DNA of 64,000 nt, taken from Theristus sp. LFF4_11. Lineage: Eukaryota > Nematoda > Chromadorea > Monhysterida > Xyalidae. Location of the stretch: positions 124,001-188,000 of the forward strand of contig JASANC010005673.1 in the NCBI GenBank assembly GCA_030248135.1, written 5' to 3'. The notes beneath the pieces were generated by a model. It was not told the DNA's origin. It saw only the letters and a program-made list of their open reading frames with translations, and ran no database searches. Shown here one piece after another: positions 13,601 to 23,100 of this stretch (position 1 is its first letter; each line of letters begins with the position of its first letter). The translations under genes were made by a program, and so were the position numbers.

Positions 13601-16198
13601 CTGCAGTTAAATGGTGATAAAAGTCGTTGAGCAATTTCGCTTTGCCCGTGCGCTGTTCGTCCTCGGCATCACGGTCAATTAGTAAGGTGCGACCGACGCG
13701 CTGCACCACCAACGTGTAGTGATTGCGAAAACGGTGCGCTCGAGACGACACCGCTGTGCACAAATCAGCAATGAAAACGTGTTTCGCGCATTTATACGCT
13801 GGGAACGCCCACACGCTGAGAAGCCTACTCAACAAAATTATATGATACTCAACAAGGCGAGCATTTTGCACGCAGCACAATGATCGGTGCGTAGCGTGAC
13901 TTTCTGTTGTGGTACAGGAGCTCAACAAAATCGTGAAAATGCCAATTTATTGAGTAGCCGTTCTCAGTGTATTAGCATTCTCATTAAACGTGTCCCAATA
14001 TGCGTTTGCTCGCACAGATAGAGAAAATGTTTCACGGCTAGTGTACGGCAATTTGAATTCAGCCAAACTTAACGTATTCTGCAAGAAACTGACAAAAAAG
14101 TTTCACGCAACGGTTTGCATCTTCACTGATTCACTGCCAATATAAAACGTTGCGGCAATAAAGCGCGCATTTTTCAGCAGAGCAGCAGCGACCGACCACT
14201 TCGTGAATACCGACAATTTTATTGCGGACTGCGCATTGTAAAAAAGTGCCGCATTAGCAAACGCGTCAACCGTTTTTCAGTTTACAGCTGAACTCTGAAT
14301 CATAGGCACTCAGCTGATTGGTTGGCAACGCACGTGATGCATGCTTTCTGTGCAAACCAAACTCCGCCTCCACAGCAATGCCTGCACAGAAAGCATGTGT
14401 CATGTCCATGTGCAGCGCCAATTAGTTGATTGTCCATAATTTAGAGTTCGACTGTGGGTTGTGTGTGACACGTGAACGTTATTTTGGAAGCTAGTGTTTT
14501 AGTCGTTTTTCGAAATTGTTGGCATGGGCCGCTAATGTCTGGACGCTAATTGGTGGGCCGCAAATGAGTGGGATGCAAATGACCGCGCACAAATAATCTC
14601 GTTGGCGCAACATCGGAACAGCCGACAGAGCGCTCGCTTCGTGATGATCAGGTCGAAACGCTGGAAATTCGGCGTCGATCGCTGCCGCCTGCAGTGCGTT
14701 GCGTACGCACGAATGGTGCACTCCATCGCAAGGCTGCCCGAAGACTCGTAGTCCTGCCACAAAGACAGTTCAAACCTTGAAAACATAACTGTGACGCACG
14801 TTTAATTAAGTCGCGTTTTTTCTTTTTTGTTAAATAAACCTGTCCGTCTGAAGAAACATACCTGTGGCGAACGATGGGAGCTGACAAGAATACACAGACA
14901 CAATGCCACAAGCATTGCTTGTATCAAGCAAATGTGTTGCGTGCTTTTTTCTATTCACTCGTTCCGTCAAAACGTTGGAAGTGAAAATCAAGTTGAACAT
15001 GCAAAGCAACCATTTTAAAGACAAAAACCCAACAAACGTACATTCTCAAGTTTGGCTTTCAAATCGCACGGTTGCCAGTGTTTCACGTTGGTCACTGTTA
15101 GCATCGGCACCACGCCCGGCACCAAAACACCCACCACGTTGCCCTGATCTTCAGGGTCGTGCAACAAATTGTACACGCAGATACGCTCGAAGTCATGCAG
15201 CCGCTCAATTGGACCGTTGATTATGGCAAGTTCCTCGGGCAACCACTCGCACAAAATAGTTCCGTCGTTCAACTAAAAATTCGCAAAAGTTTTACTGACG
15301 TGAATGTGAACGTTTTTTCGATTTTTTTGAAACTAAAAGTTTTTTGACATCGTTAATCGTTTTTGTCCTTTCCATGCTGTCCTTTGTCGCGTCCGTGGCG
15401 TAGCGGTAGAACTTCGGCCTACAGTTCTGTAGGTACCGGGTTTGAACCTCGCTGTGGACAAGACATACTGGTGGAAAATTAGAGTGACCAACGAACATCT
15501 AATGGTCTATTCCCTCCTGAGCCGAGGGTAAAATTGGGCTCGGGGCAGTATTGCCCGTCTCCGCCGGAGTTTGGTACCTTCGGGTTTCCGGAACCGGCGC
15601 GCGTATAATTAAATAAAAAAAAATGCTACATTTTTTGCCAAATTAGTATGACCTATTTTTAAACGTTTCCCATTGAAATGACGTCATGTGCCGCCAAACA
15701 TGCGCTTGCCGTTCACAGCAAACCAGACTTTTAGTTTAGCCGGTATCCTCACGTAAACAAATGGCAAATGTCGAATCAGTCAGTAGTCACATCAAAGTGA
15801 CATTTTAGTGCCTGTACTTCGACAAACGGGCGTTTTTAAAGCGAATGACGTCATTTTAGTCCGGACACGTTTGAAAAAATCCACAATACACAAACCTGTT
15901 CTTCCTGCCTACGCCCATGGTCAACTGCAGGAGCGATTGTTTGACGGTTTGTTTCAAAGTGAGCTTGTTTCTGTTTCGAGTTCGACAGGAGGGCAGGACG
16001 ACGTTGATAATGCAAATTTTGATAACTTAGATTGTTACAGATTGGTTTTAGTTGAGGAAAATTTGAACTGCCATTGTTTCTTCGTCGATGACTGAAATCA
16101 TTTCCATTGTTATGATTGTGTCTCCCTCTCCCATGAATCGGCGGCGGCGGATGATAACACCAAAAATTCAGTGGCCGGATTTGATTATCGGAATTCAT
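10676..16198 (-). CDS. DXO/Dom-3-like protein (divergent), 8 exons
   Basis: Exons from high to low: 16198-15896, 15272-15042, 14753-14591, 13753-13602, 13367-13238, 11690-11502, 11377-11288, 10923-10676. Phases agree throughout, giving 501 residues from an ATG to a TAG. The first 100 residues are basic and Asn/Gln-rich. Three segments recall DXO/RAI1 decapping nucleases in the right order: RFDLIITKRALCRLF (exon 3), YTLVVQRVGRTLLID (exon 4) and YRLGRLNLLVTTAV (exon 5). A VEATT (exon 6) and a LTGVP (exon 7) sit where family members have VELKT and VGVP. The acidic metal ligands expected of the family are not evident. The gene structure is well supported; the family call is tentative. Alternative donors are possible in exons 6 and 7. 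Introns 1, 3 and 5 carry a SINE, a MITE and nested transposons. Confidence 0.55.
11781..11938. mobile_element. Short MITE, CAGTCGAACTCTAAA family, copy 1
   Basis: The termini CAGTCGAACTCTAAA and TTTAGAGTTCGACTG are perfect inverted repeats 158 bp apart. The interior shares the gattg...cgtg...ctttgtg core seen in copies at 14285 and 24111. No clear target duplication is left at this copy. It lies in intron 5 of the DXO-like gene. Confidence 0.82.
12057..13150 (-). mobile_element. TA-flanked MITE (TACAGTATGGCCG family), interrupted by a hAT insertion
   Basis: The outer ends read ATGGCCGAATAAATAAGGCAG and, at the right, GCTGCCATGTTTACTCGGCCATTCCGTA. They match the intact 270-bp copy at 59844-60113 in reverse orientation. 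The two halves are separated by hAT family A copy 2 (12254-13049). Without the insertion the host element would be about 290 bp. Confidence 0.85.
12254..13049 (-). mobile_element. hAT-type non-autonomous element, family A, copy 2 (796 bp), nested
   Basis: Near full-length reverse-orientation copy of the element at 9643. Flanking octamers are CACACAAT (12246-12253) and CACACAAC (13050-13057), one mismatch. The host MITE exists without this insertion at 31087 and 59844, and there the target reads CACACAAC once, in reverse as GTTGTGTG. That directly confirms the insertion boundaries. Confidence 0.93.
14285..14454. mobile_element. Short MITE, CAGTCGAACTCTAAA family, copy 2
   Basis: 170 bp between CAGCTGAACTCTGAAT and ATTTAGAGTTCGACTG. 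It shares the internal CAGCTGATTGGTTGGC, CACGTGATGCATGC and CTTTCTGTGC blocks with the copies at 24111 and 53084. It lies downstream of exon 3 of the DXO-like gene, in intron 3. Confidence 0.8.
14533..14591 (-). mobile_element. Foldback/MULE terminal fragment next to a 5' splice site
   Basis: A short tract of GGGCCGCTAATG / GTGGGCCGCAAATGAG units ending GACCGCGCAC. It matches the terminal repeat chemistry of the two foldback elements in the DP gene. On the minus strand it starts GTGCGCGGTCATTTGC, comparable to GGTGTGCGTTCATTTGC at the end of the 22892 element. The first six bases serve as the predicted donor of exon 3 of the DXO-like gene. Confidence 0.6.
15391..15623 (+). mobile_element. tRNA-derived SINE
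   Basis: The first 70 bp (15391-15460) fold as a degraded tRNA: a 7-bp acceptor stem with wobble pairs, an A-box-like TGGCGTAGCGGTAGAAC, and a B-box-like GGGTTTGAACC. The anticodon loop is only six bases, so it is not a working tRNA. A GC-rich body of about 140 bp (CTCGGGGCAGTATTGCCCG, TTCCGGAACCGGCGCGCG) and an A-rich tail (aattaaataaaaaaaaa) follow. This is the standard SINE layout. It sits in intron 1 of the DXO-like gene, antisense to it. No target duplication was identified. Confidence 0.82.
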
Positions 16199-16626
16199 TT
16201 TCGATCATTTTTCACTCCCGTTCAGTCCAATCCAGTCCAGAATTCATGACGGTTGTGCTTTCTGTATGTGTGACATTGTAAAACAAATTGCAGTTGCAGA
16301 AGCTTCTGTCGGTATCTGAAATTTGCTCGTCGATCTTTGACCTAAAAGTATAAATTGTCAAAAAACTTCTGCCAAAAACAAAGTGCACACGAAACTCTGG
16401 TCAAAAAATCATGAAGTCACTTTCCGTGGAGAAAAATGTCTTAAACGCATTTTCAGATTCCAATTTTGATGATAATCTAAAAAATTCGTGTTTTAAGTAA
16501 TTAAAAAATCACGATTTAAGTAGGATCAAAAAACAACAAGGATAGTTTACCATTTGCACACAAAAATGACGCAATTTTTTCAAGAAGTCGTATCGAGACC
16601 GAGAGTGTCTGGCATAGGGTTAGGGG

Positions 16627-17237
16627 TAGGGTTGTTAAAAAAACAAAAATCGTCATTTTTTGTTTTTTTTTTAAATTTTTTTTTTTTAAATTTCAAAAAT
16701 CAAAGTTGTGCTAAATCAATCAGGGAGTCCGAAGAACCACATATGATATGCAAGCGCCTCCCGAATGACTCCCGTATGGCGGAACTTTGCAGATTTTGTT
16801 TTGGTGACCTCAATTACCCCTTTTCCAAACCGTCACCATGCCTCTTCTTGTGTTTTGACCTCCAAAACGTCACTAATTGTCCCCGACCCCAGCTAAGCTA
16901 ATGCTAAAGTGAAGACAAACATACCGCCTTGAAATTCGATCAATTCTTCTGATGGTGTCGCGACGACACGACACGAAGCAGCAACCAGACAACGTAGCGC
17001 TTGCAAACGGAGCAGCGAGCACAATCGGACGCTCTGCGAGGCGAATCGTCACCTTATCTGCATCGGAAATGGTAGGCTAAGCTTTGGGACGCTCAAAAAC
17101 TTCATCGCAGATGTTGTCTAAGCCTAAAATCAGTCGGTAAAACGGCCCAAAATCGACTGCTAAAGGTTTTACGAGGTATAATCAAAGAAAATTTTTGTTG
17201 AACTTTCGAAAAATTGTGCCAAAATTGAGGTTTTCAG

Positions 17238-17275
<38 letters not shown>

Positions 17276-17376
17276 GAGGAAAATTTTTCGAATTTTTTTT
17301 TAAAAAAAAATCGGCATTTTTGTTTTTTTTAATCACTTTAAAAAAAAAAAAAATTCATTTTTGTTTAACAACCCTA
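16627..17376 (+). mobile_element. hAT-type non-autonomous element, family B, copy 1
   Basis: It starts TAGGGTTGTTAAAAAAAC and ends GTTTAACAACCCTA, and is flanked by a perfect 8-bp duplication, GTTAGGGG (16619-16626 and 17377-17384). Its long homopolymer A and T runs are absent from copy 2. The unique core includes GGGAGTCCGAAGAACCACA and a CCGTCACCATGCCTCTTC segment. The short open frame inside is not coding. Confidence 0.92.
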
Positions 17377-17384
17377 GTTAGGGG

Positions 17385-18445
17385 CTTTGAAAAAAAAAAT
17401 TTTTTTTATTTTTTTTCGTTTTTTTTTTTAAATTTGGATTTTTTTTTTCAAACTTAAAAAAAATTTGAAAAATTTTTCTTCTACTTTGCTCTGAAAATTC
17501 GATTTATGGCATAATTTTTTGAAAGTTCAAACCAAATTTTCTTCCCAACTTCTTTGTGTGCTTAGGTACATGTCATTATTTGGTCATTTTGACCGACGTA
17601 CTCCATGTTTTTCGATTTGGATGACTTCTAGAGTCAATTTTTAGCGTTGAAATGACTTAACTGAATTGAAATATCGTTTCAGAAATCGTTTTCTTGCAAC
17701 TTAGAACATGTTTTTTCAGTCGGTGGTAGGCCATGAGATGAACATGATATTTTGTTGATTGGCGTATGTTATAGGTCTACAATGGAGTTGTGCGATATAT
17801 TGTTAAACAATTGGAGCGGAGATGTTGGTTAATACCACATCACACGACCGTTTTTCAGATGCCCGATAACATGGCCACATGTTAAAACTTGCGTGCTGAG
17901 CTAAACTAACGTGTTAAACTTGCGTCTGTCAGTTGCCCGCAACGTGATCGCGACATCATGGTACGTGTTTTCGATACCATGATTTGAAGAGTGGGCTCTC
18001 GCCATGTGGCAGATAGCATAGCTGGTTGAACCTGAAAGTAAGTGTCTTGGGGGGGGGGGGCGACCGGGTCGACAGGGGTTGCCGACTTAGCTACAGCAAA
18101 CAGGAATTTTTGAACACAGTCAAATTTTGGTAATTTTCTAAAGAGGAACAACTAAGAACGGTTCAATATTCAAGTACACGTCGAAAATTGTCCTGTTTTA
18201 CTGTTGAAAATGCAACTTTCCCTCTATGAAATGGACATAATTTCAATAAAACACGATTTTCGCTCTTATAGTTTTCCGGATCGTTCTGAAAATAGTCTAG
18301 ATGAACTCAGCTCGACGAGACGCTTCGAACAAACCTAACTTGTAAAAAAAAATTTTTTTTTAAATTTTTTTTTTAATTTAAAAAAAAATCCGGATTTTTT
18401 TTCCCCCTAACCCTAGTCTGGCAGCGTTCTTTTTTGGCAAAACGT
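17385..18445. other. AT-rich spacer between two hAT-B copies
   Basis: A/T homopolymer-rich DNA plus a (G)10 run near 18051. No gene seen. It includes a lone fragment similar to the A/T-rich hAT-B termini at 17385-17540. Confidence 0.4.
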
Positions 18446-18453
18446 GCAGCGCG

Positions 18454-19115
18454 TAGGGTTGTTAAAAAAAACAAAATCGTCATTTTTGTTTTTTTAATAA
18501 AAAAATTCAAAAATCAATGTTGTGCTAAATCAATCAGGGAGTCCGAAGAACCACATATGATATGCAAGCGCCTCCCGAATGACTCCCGTATGACGGGACT
18601 TTGCAGATTTTGTTTTGGTGACCTCAATTACCCCTTTTCCAAACCGTCACCATGCCTCTTCTTGTGTTTTGACCTCCAAAACGTCAGTAATTGTCCCCAG
18701 CTAATCTAATGCTAAAGTAAAGACGAACATACCGCCTTGAAATTCGATCAATTCTTCTGATGATGTCGCGACGACACGACACGAAGCAGCAACCAGACAA
18801 CGTAGCGCTTGCAAACGGAGCAGCGAGCACAATCGGACGCTCTGCGAGACGAATCGTCACCTTATCTGCATCGGAAATGGTAGGCCAAGCTTTGGGACAC
18901 TCAAAAACTTCATCGCAGATGTTGTCGAAGTCTAAAATCAGTCGGTAAAACGGTCCAAAATCGACTGCTGACGGTTTTACGAGGTATTATCAAAGAAAAT
19001 TTTTGTTGAACTTTCGAAAAATTTTGCCAAATTTGAGGTTTTCAGAACATATTGGAGGAAAATTTGGCTTTTTTTTAATTTAAAAAAAAACTTCGATTTT
19101 TGTTTAACAACCCTA
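18454..19115 (+). mobile_element. hAT-type non-autonomous element, family B, copy 2
   Basis: Same orientation as copy 1. Flanking octamers are GCAGCGCG (18446-18453) and GTAGCGCG (19116-19123), one mismatch. The core is nearly identical to copy 1, including the segment around CCGTCACCATGCC, which suggests fairly recent amplification. Confidence 0.9.
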
Positions 19116-19299
19116 GTAGCGCGAAGAAGCGCCAGGGAAACGGCTACTTTTATAAAGAAAAAAACAGTGCTGTTGCTGTTTGCTCGCTGCTGGTTGCCGC
19201 GAACCAAATGCAAGTGCAAAAAAAGTGTGAATGCGCGCTTCATTGCCTTAGCAAGAGCAAGAGAAAACGTTGAAACGTCACGTTGCTTTCACGCGCTCA

Positions 19300-20040
19300 T
19301 TTTCCGGGTTTTGAAAAAAATGAAAGGGCATGTAAGAGGGAGGGATTTGTATACATTCTTAAAAGTGATTTTTTTGATTTTTGATCTGAGGTTGCTTGTA
19401 TTGAGTCGTTGTAGGTTCCTAATCCTAAACCTAATCCTAAGCCAAGCCTTTTTGATAAGGTGAAAATGATCAATTTAGTTTTTGCATTTTTTTCTTTCCT
19501 GTGTTATGGAGGAGGAGCACCGGAACTGCAGATGCAGCTGTTTTAATAATGATGCATTACGAGAGGGAGGCACAGTTGTAGTTGTTCCAGTTTCAGAGCT
19601 GCATCGGATCGGACGGAAATATTAAGCTGCGACGTTCATTCAAAGGCTTCATCCCAGAAGTTGTTCAAGCCTAACATCAACCGGTAGAACGGTTCAAATC
19701 AAAAGCGACTGCGCTGACCTTTTTGCAAGGTAATATCAAAGAAAATTTTTGTTGAACATTCCAAAAATTGTGCCAAACCTAGGGTTCGGAAAAAAGTGAA
19801 AATTCTGATTTTTTTCTTAAAACTAAAGTTTCTTTGAAAAATTTTTTTGATTAGTTAAAAAAATTTCAAAATGCCGGAGAAAAATCTCAAAAAGAGGTGC
19901 ATTCGGAACCGCGCTGACGCGCTGAATTCGAATATGGCATTTTCAGAATAAAATAAAGCTGTTTTTGGTTCTTAAAATTAGCAAAAAATTAGCCTCCGAC
20001 GACGTCAATTTGGATTTTTCAGCATGTGGATCCACATCGT
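19300..20040 (+). repeat. Dispersed repeat with telomere-like CCTAATCCTAAACC block
   Basis: It shares blocks with 23150-23520 (reverse strand): CCTAATCCTAAACCTAATCC, GATAAGGTGAAAATGATCA, CGCGCTGACGCGCTGA and CATGTGGATC. Block order differs between the two places, so these are rearranged fragments of one larger repeat. It occupies the DNA just upstream of the DP gene. No gene seen. Confidence 0.65.
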
Positions 20041-20081
20041 GGTAAAACACATTTCGTTTTCTGTTCGCGTCAGCGCCGGTT

Positions 20082-20092
20082 GGCGGTTTGAA
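20082..20092 (+). promoter_or_regulatory. CDE/CHR-like motif upstream of the DP start codon
   Basis: GGCGGTTTGAA about 95 bp before the ATG. GGCGG (CDE, E2F-like) and TTTGAA (CHR) are the two halves of the cell-cycle element bound by DREAM, a complex that contains DP. In classical promoters the halves are usually about 4 nt apart; here they abut. It may be chance. Confidence 0.3.
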
Positions 20093-20184
20093 ATGAAATT
20101 CTGCAATTTACTGCGCCGTGATAAAACGCTCCTCATTCATTCTTTCTTTGATCGTCATGTTTTGCAGTTGTACGCAGTTGTAAA

Positions 20185-23100
20185 ATGGACACGAAGCCAG
20201 CGACAGCAGTGATGAACAGCACGGCGACGACAGCAGCAGCGTCGATCGCTCCTCCTCGTGCCGTCGCTGCATCTGCATCTGCGCATCAACCGCAAAGAAT
20301 CATTCAGGTGGTGCAAAGACAGAATGTGCAGAGTGCAGTCGGGCAACAAGCGGCACAGCCGTTGACGATACAGCGAACGTTGGTCAGTTCAGTTGAGATT
20401 CAAAAACAACCTTCTGGGTCAGCAAAAAAAGAAATTTCAATTCCCAATTTATTTGAAACCTCACGCGCACGCCAACGTTCACACTTACGAACTTCCTTCA
20501 TTGGTCTGTCAAACACTTCCTTCAGACAGTCGATTGATCATTGAGTTTTCGCTGGGTACAGTTGATGATGGGCGATTATCGTAATTATCTAGCTGTAATT
20601 GTGTGTAATTATCCGTGATATACTATATAATGTGATCCTTTTCCTGTAATCTTGGTTGTTCTCCAGTACAGTAAATCGCCACTCTCTCGCTACTTGAAGT
20701 GTACCTTTCTGTGCTGCTCTGCACTGGAAAGAAACCGAAAAAATACTTTCACGAAAAAAGGCGGTTCTATCGGTTGTGACATCCCACACCACCACACCAA
20801 ACTGAGCGTTTTGTCCGTGTTGTGTGCTTTGCAGGCTCATCGAGCGATTCCAGTGCTGCCGGCTGGTGGCGCCGTGGGCACGGTGACGCCGACACAGGTG
20901 CGCTACATGATGCCGCCCACGAGACAGCAGCAGCAGCACGGCTTTGCAAGCGCACCCAGCGCCGCGCCGAGATACCTCGATTACGGGTGAGCTGCAAAGA
21001 AAGTCAACTGTGAAGCAGGCGTTTTGTGTGTTCGTTTGCACATTTGAATCTGGCGTGTGTGCGTGCTGTTGATTGGCGACTGGTTGGACCCGTTGGTGAG
21101 CTCTATTCAAAAGCAGCCGATCAACGTGATGATTGTTGCGCTCTACATTACAACTCAACTGTAGTCGCTTGTCTTTTGTTTTTCTGTGTTTTTTCCAACA
21201 AAACTGTCGAAACTTGTAGATATGAATTGTATTCAGTCATGATCTTGACAAATTTGTTAATGCAGTGCGATGATGCGTCGATCCGCGCCGCGAACGGCCG
21301 ATAAATCGAAGGGCTTGCGGCATTTCAGCACAAAAGTCTGCGAGAAGGTCAAGGAGAAAGGACGAACGACGTACAACGAGGTTGGTCATGGAGTGTTCAG
21401 AAGCAGAGTTTGAAAATTGGGATGCTTTTCGCCTGAAACTCAAGTGCACGTGCGTTTGCTTGACAGGTCGCTGACGAACTTGTGCAGGATTACTTTGACT
21501 CGCTCACGCTTCCGCCTGGCGATCAGGTTAGTTTGCAATGAATTAATTGCGTTTCTGATTTTACTTTCATGATTTTCATATTTCTTTTTGCGGAAACTGA
21601 CGCCGAAAGTGAATAAAATTCAGGAGAAACAACAATATGACATGAAGAACATCCGTCGCCGCGTGTACGATGCGCTGAACGTGCTCATGGCAATGAACAT
21701 CATCGAAAAGGAGAAAAAGGAGATCCGCTGGGTGGGCCTGCCAACGTCCAGTGCTCAGGTTCTCTTTGGTTTTTTTGTTTTTCTGCGCAAAACCATTCAA
21801 AACTAGTAACAACACCCTCCTGGCACTCTCATTGTTCGTTGGTTTTCAGCAGTGCGAGCTGCTGCAGAAGGAGAAGGAAAAACGAACGGAACGAATCAAA
21901 CAGAAAACCGAACAGCTGCACGAGCTGATTGTACAGGTGTGAACTGGTGTAGTTTTGTGGTCGCTGAAGTGTTGACAACTTCGATCTACAGATTGGCTGC
22001 GTCGTGCGATTTCAAAGTTGCACGACAGTTCGCAGGTCGACGGTCGACCAGACCAACATCAGATGCAGACAGTTTGTCTTTTCCATTTTGAACGGTAACT
22101 TAGCCAGTTCAGAGCCAATCGTGATCAATCAAGCTCAGCGGACAGCGAAAACGATGTTTTCGTCATATCGTCCAGAACATCAGTGCAACTGGGTTTACTG
22201 TGTTTGAACTAAAACCCAATCAGGATGTCAGACTGTTTCAATTGTGATTGATCGTTGAAGATGAAAAGAGGCAAGAAACAGCGAATCTTGTTCGTGCCCT
22301 AAAGCGGCAATGCGGCTTGCAGTTGGTGACGTACAAGGCGTTGGTGGAGCGCAACCGCGAGCACGAGCGTTGCCACGGGCGCCCGCCGCACAACACGCAG
22401 CTGCACCTGCCCTATATCATTGTGAGCACCGACAAATCAACGGTCATCGACTGCAGCATTTCGCATGACAAGTCAGCCTTCGCAGTTTGATTTGCGGTCG
22501 ATATCGTGCTAGATGGGCTTTCGCAGTAACCGTGTCAAATTTAAAATTATTAGATTGCGCAAATGGTTTTTGCTCCACAGTTTGACGGTAGTTGATTAGT
22601 TGCGACTGATATTCAACAATTCGAGCGCCGCAACTTGACAAAATTTGAGATTTCGCTTTTACCACAAGTTCATGCAATCTTTTACTGCCAATCTTCAGAA
22701 CGGAGTACCTGTTCAATTTCGATCAATCGTTTGCGATACACGACGACATCGAGGTGTTGAAACGGTTGGGCCTGTCGTACGGCGTTGAGAACGGACAAAT
22801 ACCGGAGGAGAACATCGAGAAAGTGAAATCGTATCTGCCACCAGCATTGCGTCATTACGTTGACAAGATAAACGCCGGTTTGTGTTATTCCGGTGTGCGT
22901 TCATTTGCGTCCCGTTATTTCCGGCCCACGCATTTCCGGCCCAACATTTCCGGCCCACTCATTTCCGGCCCACTCATTTCCGGCCCACCCATTACCGGCC
23001 CCGTTCATTTGCGTCCCACGCATTTCCGGCCCACCCATTACCGGCCCAGCCCAATAATTCGCTTCAGTGACTTCAACTACCACCCACTGCTATATTTCAT

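Noticed and set aside
15391..15460. Functional tRNA gene
   Set aside because: The anticodon loop has six bases and the T stem has a mismatch. The A-tailed body behind it makes it a SINE head.
16554..16901. Paralogous proteins at 16554-16901 and 18434-18709
   Set aside because: Both are the core of hAT-B copies, with frames interrupted by homopolymers.
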